Shown here in pieces: positions 16,915 to 25,464 of a stretch of DNA of 64,000 nt. The DNA comes from an uncultured Pelagibacteraceae bacterium (GTDB taxonomy: Bacteria; Pseudomonadota; Alphaproteobacteria; Pelagibacterales; Pelagibacteraceae), in assembly GCA_902519445.1 (NCBI GenBank), contig CABYJR010000001.1, forward strand, positions 1 through 64,000, read 5' to 3'. The notes beneath the pieces are model-generated. The model was not told where the DNA came from and made no database searches. It saw nothing but the letters and a program-made list of their open reading frames with translations. How positions within the stretch are numbered: the stretch's first letter is position 1; the number at the start of each line of letters is the position of its first letter. Position numbers and translations under genes: made by a program.

Positions 16915-17985
16915 ATGTCTAAATTTGAAAACAAAATTGTTAACGGAAATTCGTTAGAAATTTTAAAAAAAATTCCTGACAAAACTTTCGAATTAATTTT
17001 TGCTGATCCTCCCTATAATTTACAAATTGGAGAAAAGTTAAAAAGGCCTGATAATAGTAAAGTTAATGGAGTGGATGATAAATGGGACCAGTTTGAAAGT
17101 TTCGGACATTATGATCGTTTTTGTAAAGATTGGTTAAAAGAATGTAAAAGAATTTTAAAAGACAACGGTAGTATTTGGGTTATAGGATCTTATCACAATA
17201 TTTTTAGACTGGGTTATCACTTACAAAATTTAAACTATTGGTTACTTAACGATGTTATTTGGAGAAAAAATAATCCAATGCCAAATTTCAGAGGTACAAG
17301 ATTTACTAATGCGCACGAAACTTTAATTTGGGCCTCAAAGAACAAAAAATCAAAATATACTTTTAACTATCAATCTCTTAAATGCTTGAATGATGATTTA
17401 CAAATGCGTTCGGATTGGACTTTTCCTATATGTAGCGGAAAAGAAAGATTAAAAAAGAATGGGAAAAAAGTTCATTCTACTCAAAAACCAGAAGCTCTTT
17501 TACATAGAATTATATTGGCAACTTCAAATAAAGGCGATGTCATTTTAGACCCATTTTTAGGCACTGGAACTACTGCAACTGTAGCAAAAAAATTGGGAAG
17601 AAAATACTTTGGTATAGAAAAAGACAAAAGCTATTTTAAAGTAGCAAATGAACGAATTGATAAAACTAAAGTTATCGAGGAAAGCCATTTAGATACCTTA
17701 GAAAATAACAAGTCTAAGCCAAGAGTCCCTTTTGGCTCGTTAGTTGAGTTAGGAATAATTAAACCAGGAACGAGTATTTTTGATCAAAAGAAAAAAATAA
17801 ATGCAAAAATTATGGTGGACGGAAGTATTAAACATAAAGAATCTTCTGGCTCTATACATAAAGTTGCAGCTAAAATAATGGGAACTGAAAGTTATAATGG
17901 ATGGACTTATTGGTATTGTAACTTTGGCGGATCAATAGTTCCTATAGATAATCTTAGACAAAGATTTTTAAATAAAAATATCTAA
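16915..17985 (+). CDS. ccrM: CcrM-type adenine-specific DNA methyltransferase (GANTC)
   Basis: A beta-class N6-adenine methyltransferase of the cell-cycle CcrM family, which methylates GANTC after replication in alphaproteobacteria. Visible: FADPPYNLQI near residue 25 (catalytic DPPY), HSTQKPEALLHRII (about 183-196), and FLGTGTTATVAKKLGRKYFGIE (about 208-229, SAM-binding). A C-terminal domain of about 80 residues (SIHKVAAKIMG..., ending near LRQRFLNKNI) is typical of CcrM and absent from most restriction-type enzymes. The frame is open to a TTG at 16903, but the ATG at 16915 fits the predicted promoter. GANTC specificity is inferred from the family. Confidence 0.93.
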   Translation: MSKFENKIVNGNSLEILKKIPDKTFELIFADPPYNLQIGEKLKRPDNSKVNGVDDKWDQFESFGHYDRFCKDWLKECKRILKDNGSIWVIGSYHNIFRLGYHLQNLNYWLLNDVIWRKNNPMPNFRGTRFTNAHETLIWASKNKKSKYTFNYQSLKCLNDDLQMRSDWTFPICSGKERLKKNGKKVHSTQKPEALLHRIILATSNKGDVILDPFLGTGTTATVAKKLGRKYFGIEKDKSYFKVANERIDKTKVIEESHLDTLENNKSKPRVPFGSLVELGIIKPGTSIFDQKKKINAKIMVDGSIKHKESSGSIHKVAAKIMGTESYNGWTYWYCNFGGSIVPIDNLRQRFLNKNI

Positions 17986-17986
17986 A

Positions 17987-19114
17987 TTATTTATATATTT
18001 TTCCTAAGTAGCTCTGTATAAAATTTTTGTTTATTACAAGACGTTTTAAAAAAAAGTTTCTTAAAATCTCTAGCAAAGGATTGGAAATATGAAATCCAAA
18101 ATAATTAAATTTTGACCTTTTATTAATTTGCTTTGTTCTTTTTAGTCTTCTTTTGAAATAAAGATTTTGTACATTTTTTTTATTTTCATTCAATAAATTA
18201 AATAATTCAAACGCAGCTTCAATTGATTGCGATGCTCCCTGCGCAAGGGCTGGAACAAAAGTATAAAAAGCATCTCCCAAATAAAATACATTATCGTGAA
18301 TCGATTTTATAGGCTTTTTAGTTACATAAACAGGCCATAAGTTTAAATCTGCTTTTAATAAATTTTCTAAATTTTTATTTTTTGATAAAATTTTTTTTTT
18401 AATTATCGAATGTATATCATAATTTTGGGATAATTTTTCTCTCACAATACAAACTAAATTAAAATCATTTTTTTTATTTATTGGATAGATAACAACGTGA
18501 GCATTTGGAAACATTATCAATGATATATTTTTACTTTCATAATCGAACTCTTCAGAAAATTTAATTACTGTTCTAATAGCAACTGAACCATTGTATCGAG
18601 GTTTAATATCTTTTTTTTCAATTATCGATTTTGTATTAGAAAAAACTCCATCCGATACAATTATAAAATCAACTAAATCATTTGTATGATCAGAAAAATT
18701 AATTAAAAGCTTATCTTTAATTTTTGAAACTTTTCTAACTTCTTTTCCAAATCTAAAATTATTTGCAAATAATTTATCTTTCAAAAATTCAATTAGAGTA
18801 GATCTTTGTAGCGTTGTATATTTAATTGATTCATTATTGAATTTTCCTAAATCTAAATCACAAATTTTATTATTATTTGAATAAAAATTTAATTTTAATG
18901 GATTAAAAATATCGTTTTTATTTATATTTCCGAATCCTATTTTATTTAAAATAGAAATACTATTGGGAGCTAACTGTATTCCATATCCCTCATCTAAACT
19001 TAACATTTTTTCTTTTTCATAAACAATTATTTCAATATCAGAATTTTTTATTAATAAATTTGCAGCTGTTAAGCCTCCAATGCCTGATCCGATTATTGCA
19101 ATTTTCTTTTTCAT
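17987..19114 (-). CDS. FAD-dependent monooxygenase (UbiH/PHBH superfamily)
   Basis: 375 residues with the N-terminal dinucleotide-binding fold (IIGSGIGGLTAANLL, 6-20), an Asp/Gly middle motif DFIIVSDGVFSNT near 149-161 and the second FAD motif YLGDAFYTFVPALAQGASQS (about 279-298), the pattern of aromatic-ring hydroxylases of the salicylate / p-hydroxybenzoate hydroxylase group. Substrate cannot be named; ubiquinone hydroxylation (UbiH/UbiF/UbiL types) or a small aromatic compound are both possible. Its start overlaps the mutY stop by one base, so they probably share a transcript. Confidence 0.82.
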   Translation of the reverse strand: MKKKIAIIGSGIGGLTAANLLIKNSDIEIIVYEKEKMLSLDEGYGIQLAPNSISILNKIGFGNINKNDIFNPLKLNFYSNNNKICDLDLGKFNNESIKYTTLQRSTLIEFLKDKLFANNFRFGKEVRKVSKIKDKLLINFSDHTNDLVDFIIVSDGVFSNTKSIIEKKDIKPRYNGSVAIRTVIKFSEEFDYESKNISLIMFPNAHVVIYPINKKNDFNLVCIVREKLSQNYDIHSIIKKKILSKNKNLENLLKADLNLWPVYVTKKPIKSIHDNVFYLGDAFYTFVPALAQGASQSIEAAFELFNLLNENKKNVQNLYFKRRLKRTKQINKRSKFNYFGFHISNPLLEILRNFFLKRLVINKNFIQSYLGKIYK

Positions 19115-20085
19115 TAATACAAGTGTGTAATTTGCTTGAAAATTTTTTTGGTAAATGAAGGAATAAATTCCTTATTTTTATTTAAAGAATACCAATTATA
19201 TTTGGAAGGTATTTTTGAAGAAAATTTATAATATAAATTAAGATCTAATTTTTTATTTGATATAGAATTTTTATAATTACACAAAAATCTCCAGTTTTTA
19301 TTTTTTTTAGATGTAACTTTAATCTTTGGTAAATTAAATTTTTTTAAAAATCCTAAATTATTATTTTTTGTTAATGCTATTTGTTTTTTATTTTTTTTTA
19401 AGTAGCAAAAAATATCATAACTTTTTGCTTGAATCTTAATTTTCTTATTAAATTTAATTTTTGATTCTGATTTATAAAAGAAACAATTTTTTTTTAATTT
19501 ACATTTATGACATAGTGGATCTTTTGGTTTGCATATTACAGCACCGAATTCCATAAGGGCTTCGGCTAAATCGCCATTTCTTTTAGTCTTAAACAAATTT
19601 TCTGGATTTTTAACTTCTAAATTAAACAACCTGAACAAAACTCTTTTAACATTTCCATCTACTCCAATACGCGGATGATTAAAAATTAAAGCCAAAAGAA
19701 TGTTAGCTGTATAATCTCCAATCCCCGGCAATTCTTTTAACTTTTCAAAAGAATCTGGAATTTGACTATCGTATTTTTTAACTAATATCTTAGAGGTTTT
19801 GTGTAAATTTTTTGCTCTAGAATAATAACCAAGTCCTTCCCATAGTTTTAATATTTTTTTTTCATTACTTTTAGATAAAGCTTTAAGATTTGGAACTTTG
19901 TGGACAAAATTTTTAAAATAAGGAATTACAGTCTTTACTTGAGTTTGTTGAAGCATAAATTCACTTAAAATTCTATAATATTGGTTTTTTTCGGAATTTT
20001 TACTTATTCTCCAGGGCAATTTGCGTTTGTTATTATCATACCACGAGAGAATTTTTTTTGATAAATTCAAATTATATATATGCAT
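19114..20085 (-). CDS. mutY: A/G-specific adenine DNA glycosylase
   Basis: Removes adenine mispaired with 8-oxoguanine. From the ATG at 20085 it has 323 residues. Seen: SEFMLQQTQVKTVIPYF (about 41-57), the helix-hairpin-helix KLKELPGIGDYTANILLA (about 111-128) with the catalytic Asp just after (VDGNV), and the [4Fe-4S] set Cys-x6-Cys-x2-Cys-x5-Cys in CKPKDPLCHKCKLKKNC. The C-terminal NUDT-like domain is short and degenerate. The frame is open to 20124, but the upstream residues look like antisense of dciA. The chosen ATG abuts the divergent dciA ATG (ATGCAT). Confidence 0.93.
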   Translation of the reverse strand: MHIYNLNLSKKILSWYDNNKRKLPWRISKNSEKNQYYRILSEFMLQQTQVKTVIPYFKNFVHKVPNLKALSKSNEKKILKLWEGLGYYSRAKNLHKTSKILVKKYDSQIPDSFEKLKELPGIGDYTANILLALIFNHPRIGVDGNVKRVLFRLFNLEVKNPENLFKTKRNGDLAEALMEFGAVICKPKDPLCHKCKLKKNCFFYKSESKIKFNKKIKIQAKSYDIFCYLKKNKKQIALTKNNNLGFLKKFNLPKIKVTSKKNKNWRFLCNYKNSISNKKLDLNLYYKFSSKIPSKYNWYSLNKNKEFIPSFTKKIFKQITHLY

Positions 20086-20559
20086 CACAAGCAAAATAAT
20101 AAAGAAAGCAAAACTTACGTGCAAGGATTAAGACCATTTGGGAATACTTTGCCGCGAGGCTTAAAAGGTATTTTAAAAAAAAACGGTTATAACTATTCTG
20201 AAATAATAAGTAAATGGAGCATATTAGTAGGAAAAAATATTGCAAATTGTTCTCATCCAAAGTCGATCAAAATGAAAAAGGGTAATTCAAATGGAACTTT
20301 AATTCTTGCGGTAAATAGAGGTAATGAAATAAATGTTGAATATTCAAAAAAAGAAATTATTCAAAAAATTAATAGTCATTTTGGTTATAAATTAATAGAT
20401 GAAATAAAATTAAAAAGTATTAACTCAGAGAATTTAAACTCAAAAAATAAAGAAATAAAAAACAAATTTAATAAAAGCTTTCAAAATAAAATCGATAAAA
20501 TAGAAAATAAAAGTATTAGAGAGTCTCTTTCTGAACTTTTAAAAGAAGCAAACAAATGA
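20080..20559 (+). CDS. dciA: DUF721 / DciA-like replicative helicase loader
   Basis: A 159-residue DUF721 protein. The conserved block runs from about 36 to 110: WSILVGKNIANCSHPKSIKM, LILAVNRGNEINVEYSKKEI and INSHFGYKLIDEIKLK. DciA is the ancestral bacterial DnaB loader and interacts with DnaA and DnaB. The order mutY (divergent) / DUF721 / DsbA-like / smc is a recurrent alphaproteobacterial arrangement and supports the call. The last about 50 residues are Lys/Asn-rich and poorly conserved. The dsbA-like gene starts inside its stop codon (ATGA). Confidence 0.8.
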   Translation: MHHKQNNKESKTYVQGLRPFGNTLPRGLKGILKKNGYNYSEIISKWSILVGKNIANCSHPKSIKMKKGNSNGTLILAVNRGNEINVEYSKKEIIQKINSHFGYKLIDEIKLKSINSENLNSKNKEIKNKFNKSFQNKIDKIENKSIRESLSELLKEANK

Positions 20560-21170
20560 TTCATTATCATGTAAACCAAAAATTACTTTTAGTAATTAAG
20601 ATTTTTGTTATTTATTTTTTTATTTCGACAAAAATTTTTGCTATGGACAGCAAAAATATAAAAGATATTACTGAAGGAAATACAAATGCAAAAGTGGAAA
20701 TTTTAATTTATGAATCTCTAACGTGTCCACACTGCGCAACATTTCACAAAGAAATCTACCCTGACTTAAAGAAAAATTTTATTGACAAAGGTTTGGTAAA
20801 AATTCAATTCAAAAGTTTTCCTTTGGATATTGCGGCATTAAATGCTTCAAAAATTGCACATTGCAAAAATGATGGCAAACCAGATATTTTACATTTTTTA
20901 TATAACAACCAAAAAAAGTGGATGGAAGGTGAAAACATAGACCAAATTAATTCAAATTTAAAAGCAATTATAAAAAAACAAGACCTAAAATTAGACTTTA
21001 GTAAGTGCATAAATGACAAAAAAATTGAAGACCATATATTAGAAGAACGAATAGAAAGTGTAAAAAAATTTGAAATAAATTCTACTCCTACTCTAATAAT
21101 TAACAACAAAAAGTTCAGTAAACCGCTAACTTATAAAAATATAAAAAAAGAAATTGAAAAGCTGATATAA
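20556..21170 (+). CDS. periplasmic DsbA/thioredoxin-fold thiol-disulfide protein
   Basis: 204 residues. An N-terminal signal segment (about 10-30, ending FAMDSK) is followed by a thioredoxin fold with the active site CPHC in ESLTCPHCATFHKEIYP (about 52-68) and the cis-proline region INSTPTLIINNKKF (about 177-190). It resembles the DsbA-like proteins (DSBA oxidoreductase / BdbD type) found next to smc in many alphaproteobacteria. Probable role: disulfide formation or isomerisation in the periplasm. It overlaps dciA by 4 bp and is followed 8 bp later by smc. Confidence 0.88.
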   Translation: MIHYHVNQKLLLVIKIFVIYFFISTKIFAMDSKNIKDITEGNTNAKVEILIYESLTCPHCATFHKEIYPDLKKNFIDKGLVKIQFKSFPLDIAALNASKIAHCKNDGKPDILHFLYNNQKKWMEGENIDQINSNLKAIIKKQDLKLDFSKCINDKKIEDHILEERIESVKKFEINSTPTLIINNKKFSKPLTYKNIKKEIEKLI

Positions 21171-21178
21171 CTAATTTT

Positions 21179-23575
21179 ATGAAATTTAAAAGGCTCGACC
21201 TTACTGGATTTAAATCTTTTGTTGAAAAAACATCTATCACAATTGAAAAAGGTCTAACTGGCATAGTTGGTCCAAATGGATGCGGAAAATCAAATATTGT
21301 TGAATCTATTCGTTGGTGTATGGGGGAAAATTCAGCGAAAAGTATGCGAGGGTCAGGAATGGAAGATGTGATATTTTCAGGGACAGCTAATAAACCATCA
21401 AAAAATATTGCGGAGGTCTCTTTAACCCTGGATAACTCTGATAAGGAAGGTCCAATTCAATTTAAAGAATTAGATATAATAAATGTGAAAAGAAAAATAC
21501 AAAAAGATAAAGGCTCAAAATATTATATAAATGAAAAAGAAATGAGAGCCAGAGATATTCAAACTCTTTTTGCAGATCTTTCTACGGGAGCACATTCTCC
21601 TTCAATGATAAGCCAGGGGAGAATTGGAGCGTTAGTGACGGCTAAGCCTACTGACAGAAGAGCAATATTAGAAGAAGCTGCTGGAATTTCAGGCATACAT
21701 GTAAGAAGACACGAATCTGAATTAAGACTTAATTCAGCAGAAAACAATCTAAAAAAAGCTGATGATTTAAGAAGGCAGCAAGAAAAACAACTTGAAAATT
21801 TAAAAAAACAAGCTGTAGAAGCCTCAAAATATAAATCAATTTCTGAAGACATAAAAAAAATTGAAGCTGGTCTTTATTACATTAAATTAATTGAAATTAA
21901 AAAAGAAATAGATTCAACTAAAAATGTTACGAGTGGATCTGATAATGAAATAAATGATTTAAAAAAAATAATTGATGAAAAAAATAGTTCTTTGGAAAAA
22001 GCTAATTTAGAATTAAAACCGTTAAGAGATAAAAATATGGAAATATTATCTAAATTACAAAGACTTAATTTAGAACTCCAAAATTTAGAGGATGAAGAAA
22101 AAAGAATCAAAACGGATAAAGATAGATTACAGAAATCTCAGGATACGCTTACAGATGATATCGAGAGAGAGAAAAATATTATTTTAGAAGCAACTTCAAA
22201 TGAAAAAAGACTTAAAGAAGAAAAAAATGAATTAATTGAAATAGATTCGAAATACTACGATACAGAAAAAAAATCTAGCGAAGACTTGAATGTTACAAAA
22301 AACAGGTTAACGGCTGAGATAGATAAAGTTAAAGAGTTGGTAAGTGCTCAAAAAAATGATGAAGCAATAGCTGTCCTTAATAATTTTAAAACAATCATAG
22401 AAGAATATGCGGATAGTTACAGTAAAAATCAAAATATAAAAAATGAGTCTATAAAAAGAAAAGAGAGAATTAATACAATCGATACAGAAATAGAAAGTTG
22501 GAAAAATTTGAAATTTAACTCAGAAAAAATGTCAAATGAATTAAATGAAAGAATTAACACTGTTAAAACTGATATGAAAAATATTATTAAACTGCCAGAA
22601 CAGCTGGCTGAAAAAAAAGGCAGACTCATACAAAATACATCTGACACTGAGAACAAAAAACTGGAAATGTCAAATGAACTAAATGAGTCAGAAAAAATAT
22701 ATCAAAATATGAATAAAGAGTTAAAAGAAGTTGAACAAAAAATGATGGTCGCGAGAGAAAATAAAGCAAGATCTGGGGCAACTTTGGAAGGCCTTGAAAA
22801 TAGAAAAAAAGATTTAATTAATACATTAAGAAATGATTTAAATATTGACGAAAAAAACTTATTAGATATGTCTGACTTAAAAAATATCGAAGAATTACCT
22901 AATGTAATTGAACAAGAGGATAAATTAGATGCTAAAAAAAATGAAAGAGAGCGTCTTGGTTCAGTTAATTTGAGAGCAGATGAAGAAACTAAGCAATACT
23001 TAGGTACAATTAAAAAAATGGAAAAAGATAGAGAAGATTTAATTTCTGCGATATCTAAACTTCGCGGAAGCATAAATGAACTAAATCAAAGAGGAAGAGA
23101 AAGGCTGATCGAAGCATACGAAAAGGTTAATAAAAAATTCAATGACGTTTATACAAAACTTTTTAATGGAGGAACGGCTAAGTTAGAATTTGTTGAATCT
23201 GACGATCCTTTAGAAGCAGGCTTAGAAATGTTAGTAAGCCCCCCAGGGAAAAGATTGCAATCTATTACATTGTTATCAGGCGGAGAGCAGGCCTTAACGG
23301 CTTTATCATTAATATTTGCAGTTTTCTTAACTAGTCCTGCTCCTATTTGTGTATTAGATGAAGTAGATGCTCCATTAGATGATGCTAATGTAACAAGATT
23401 TTGTTCTTTATTGGAGGATCTGACCAAAATCACAGAAACTAAATTTATAATAATAACACACCATGCTTTAACGATGTCCAAAATGGATAGACTTTATGGT
23501 GTTACTATGCCTGACAAAGGAATTAGCCAGCTAGTCTCTGTAGATTTGCAAAAAGCAGAAGAATTAGTTGCCTAA
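21179..23575 (+). CDS. smc: chromosome-segregation SMC protein, unusually short
   Basis: An ABC-type ATPase for chromosome condensation. N-terminal head: GFKSFVEKTSITIEKGLTG and Walker A GPNGCGKSNIV (about 32-42). C-terminal head: signature LLSGGEQALTALSLIFA (about 698-714) and Walker B PICVLDEVDAPLDD (about 722-735). Both heads are intact. Between them lie only about 480 residues, almost all predicted coiled coil, giving 798 residues against about 1150-1200 for typical SMC, and no Gly-rich hinge domain is evident around the midpoint (about 340-420). The frame is uninterrupted, so this is a reduced protein rather than a broken gene. atpI follows after 8 bp. Confidence 0.92.
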   Translation: MKFKRLDLTGFKSFVEKTSITIEKGLTGIVGPNGCGKSNIVESIRWCMGENSAKSMRGSGMEDVIFSGTANKPSKNIAEVSLTLDNSDKEGPIQFKELDIINVKRKIQKDKGSKYYINEKEMRARDIQTLFADLSTGAHSPSMISQGRIGALVTAKPTDRRAILEEAAGISGIHVRRHESELRLNSAENNLKKADDLRRQQEKQLENLKKQAVEASKYKSISEDIKKIEAGLYYIKLIEIKKEIDSTKNVTSGSDNEINDLKKIIDEKNSSLEKANLELKPLRDKNMEILSKLQRLNLELQNLEDEEKRIKTDKDRLQKSQDTLTDDIEREKNIILEATSNEKRLKEEKNELIEIDSKYYDTEKKSSEDLNVTKNRLTAEIDKVKELVSAQKNDEAIAVLNNFKTIIEEYADSYSKNQNIKNESIKRKERINTIDTEIESWKNLKFNSEKMSNELNERINTVKTDMKNIIKLPEQLAEKKGRLIQNTSDTENKKLEMSNELNESEKIYQNMNKELKEVEQKMMVARENKARSGATLEGLENRKKDLINTLRNDLNIDEKNLLDMSDLKNIEELPNVIEQEDKLDAKKNERERLGSVNLRADEETKQYLGTIKKMEKDREDLISAISKLRGSINELNQRGRERLIEAYEKVNKKFNDVYTKLFNGGTAKLEFVESDDPLEAGLEMLVSPPGKRLQSITLLSGGEQALTALSLIFAVFLTSPAPICVLDEVDAPLDDANVTRFCSLLEDLTKITETKFIIITHHALTMSKMDRLYGVTMPDKGISQLVSVDLQKAEELVA

Positions 23576-23583
23576 AAAATTTA

Positions 23584-23877
23584 ATGAAAAAAATTAAAGA
23601 AATTGCTACTCGCCTGGAAATTGCAAAAAAAAATATAAAAAATACGCAAAAAAATAAAGAAGGTTCAAATGCCGCATCTTTGGGCAAAGCTTTAAAAATT
23701 AGCACTGAATTAGTTGCCGCTGTAGTTGTAGGATCAATAATAGGGTTTCTTTTAGATGGTTGGTTTGATACTAAACCGCTGTTAACAATTAGTTTTTTTA
23801 TTATGGGTGTGGCGGCAGGAATGTTAAATGTTTTTAGATCAGCAAAAAAAATGCATAATAATAGGTATAAAAATTAA
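23584..23877 (+). CDS. atpI: ATP synthase protein I (AtpI)
   Basis: 97 residues: a charged N terminus (1-35), then two transmembrane helices (about 43-61 and 68-86) with the family pattern GSIIGFLLDGWFDTKPLLTI. AtpI helps assemble the c-ring and may bind Mg2+. It is the first gene of the F0 operon, only 8 bp behind smc, so transcription may continue from the dciA / dsbA / smc run. Confidence 0.87.
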   Translation: MKKIKEIATRLEIAKKNIKNTQKNKEGSNAASLGKALKISTELVAAVVVGSIIGFLLDGWFDTKPLLTISFFIMGVAAGMLNVFRSAKKMHNNRYKN

Positions 23878-23892
23878 ATTAAGGAAATAATA

Positions 23893-24627
23893 ATGGCTAC
23901 TAATCCAATGCATCAATTTGAAGTTTACAAAATAGGACCTGAAATAAATTTGGGTGGAGTAAATCTTTCTTTCACAAATGCAAGTCTTTTTATGACTATA
24001 AGTTCAGCTCTCATATTATTATTTTTATTTCTTGGCACAAAAAAAAAATCATTAGTGCCAACAAAAATCCAATTTATAACTGAGTCAAGTTATACTTTTG
24101 TTGCAAAAATGATAAATGATACTGCTGGTTCTAGCGCCAAATCTTTTTTTCCATTTATATTTACTTTATTTATGTTTGTTTTATTCGCCAACATGGTTGG
24201 AATGCTACCCTATTCTTTTACAGTAACTAGCCATATAATTGTAACGTTTGTACTAGCATCAATAGTTTTTATTGGAGTTACAATATTAGGATTTATTAAA
24301 CATGGCTTTAAGTACTTAGGGCTTTTTGTGCCAAAGGGCGTTCCTGTAGTTCTTTTACCTTTAATAGTTATTATTGAAATTATTTCTTATTTGAGCAGAC
24401 CTGTCAGTTTATCAGTTAGATTGTTTGCAAACATGATGGCTGGCCACACGATGCTAAAAGTATTTGGGGGGTTTGTAATAAGTTTGGGATTACTAGGTGG
24501 TTGGCTGCCGCTTGGTTTTTCTGTCGCATTAACTGGGCTTGAAATTCTTGTCGCTTTTCTTCAAGCTTATGTTTTTGCAATTTTAACATGCATCTATTTA
24601 AACGATGCATTAAATTTACACCATTAA
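23893..24627 (+). CDS. atpB: F0F1 ATP synthase subunit a
   Basis: The membrane stator that forms the two proton half-channels against the c-ring. 244 residues with five to six helices. Seen: PFIFTLFMFVLFANMVGMLPY (about 77-97) and the essential Arg in SLSVRLFANMMAGH (about 173-186), plus the C-terminal ALTGLEILVAFLQAYVFAIL. It lies between atpI and atpE in the order found in alphaproteobacteria, where F0 and F1 genes are in separate operons. Confidence 0.97.
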   Translation: MATNPMHQFEVYKIGPEINLGGVNLSFTNASLFMTISSALILLFLFLGTKKKSLVPTKIQFITESSYTFVAKMINDTAGSSAKSFFPFIFTLFMFVLFANMVGMLPYSFTVTSHIIVTFVLASIVFIGVTILGFIKHGFKYLGLFVPKGVPVVLLPLIVIIEIISYLSRPVSLSVRLFANMMAGHTMLKVFGGFVISLGLLGGWLPLGFSVALTGLEILVAFLQAYVFAILTCIYLNDALNLHH

Positions 24628-24630
24628 CAT

Positions 24631-24636
24631 AGGAGG
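24631..24636 (+). promoter_or_regulatory. strong Shine-Dalgarno site for atpE
   Basis: AGGAGG, a perfect anti-Shine-Dalgarno match, 5 nt before the atpE ATG at 24642. Most genes of the window have no such site. This fits the need for many c subunits per ATP synthase compared with one a subunit. Confidence 0.75.
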
Positions 24637-24641
24637 AAAAA

Positions 24642-24869
24642 ATGGAGTTAGAAGCAGCTAAAATGATAGGAGCAGGACTAGCAGCAATTGCCTTGGCTGG
24701 TGCTGGAGTTGGTATTGGTCTTATTTTTGGTAATTATTTATCAGGCGCAATGAGAAATCCTTCTGCAGCGCAAAAACAGTTTCCAAATTTACTTTTGGGA
24801 TTTGCATTAGCAGAAGCTACTGGTTTATTTGGACTGGTAGTCGCATTAATAATTTTATTTGCGTTTTAA
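24642..24869 (+). CDS. atpE: F0F1 ATP synthase subunit c
   Basis: The proteolipid rotor subunit. 75 residues in two transmembrane helices joined by a polar loop (MRNPSAAQKQFPN, about 38-50). The first helix has the Gly/Ala-rich packing motif (GAGVGIGLIFG). The proton-binding acid is the Glu in ALAEATGLFGLV of helix 2. The helix-2 motif lacks the extra ligands of sodium-binding c subunits, so this is probably a proton-driven ring. Preceded by a perfect Shine-Dalgarno. Confidence 0.97.
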   Translation: MELEAAKMIGAGLAAIALAGAGVGIGLIFGNYLSGAMRNPSAAQKQFPNLLLGFALAEATGLFGLVVALIILFAF

Positions 24870-24885
24870 TAAATAAAATTTAATT

Positions 24886-25464
24886 ATGAAAAAATTATGC
24901 ATAGCCTTGTGCTTTGCTTCAGTTTTTTATGTAAATAAATCTTTTGGGTCTGAAGCTGGAATGCCTCAGCTAAACCCGGAATTCTGGAGCGCTCAAATAT
25001 TTTGGTTAATATTAATTTTTTCCACTTTATATTTAATAATTTGGAAAATATTTTTACCTAAAATTACTTATAGTATTGAAAGCAGAAAATCGAAAATAGT
25101 TAATAATCTTGATGAAGCTCAAAAACTTAAGGAAAGTGCTGAAACAAAACTTAAAGAATATAATAAAATTATAGAAAATTCTAAAAGTGAAGCAAAAAAA
25201 ATAATTGATGAAGAAAGAAAAAAACTTGATAAAGATATTGAGGTAAAAAAGAAAAATTTTAACAGTGAAATTGAAAAAGAATTAGCTGCTGTTGAAAAAG
25301 AAATTAAGGATTTAAAAAAAACTTCTTTGTCAAGTATAAGTAAAATTGCATCGGAAACATCTGCTGAATTGATAAAAAATATAGTTAATACCGAAGTTAA
25401 TAAAAGTAATGTCGCTGCGGTAGTAGAGGACATAATAAAAAAAAATAAGGAAAAATATATATGA
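24886..25464 (+). CDS. F0F1 ATP synthase subunit b' (first of two b-type stalks)
   Basis: 192 residues. The N-terminal extension (about 1-27) resembles a signal peptide and ends near SFGSEAG, followed by MPQLNPEFWSAQIFWLILIF, the typical b' start, one membrane helix (about 34-52), then a long charged coiled coil to the end. Having b' and b in tandem as a heterodimeric peripheral stalk is normal for alphaproteobacteria. It overlaps the next b gene by 4 bp (ATGA). Confidence 0.93.
   Translation: MKKLCIALCFASVFYVNKSFGSEAGMPQLNPEFWSAQIFWLILIFSTLYLIIWKIFLPKITYSIESRKSKIVNNLDEAQKLKESAETKLKEYNKIIENSKSEAKKIIDEERKKLDKDIEVKKKNFNSEIEKELAAVEKEIKDLKKTSLSSISKIASETSAELIKNIVNTEVNKSNVAAVVEDIIKKNKEKYI

Noticed and set aside
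20086-20124. Upstream start for mutY
   Set aside because: The extra residues are antisense to dciA, and the MutY family begins near the ATG at 20085.
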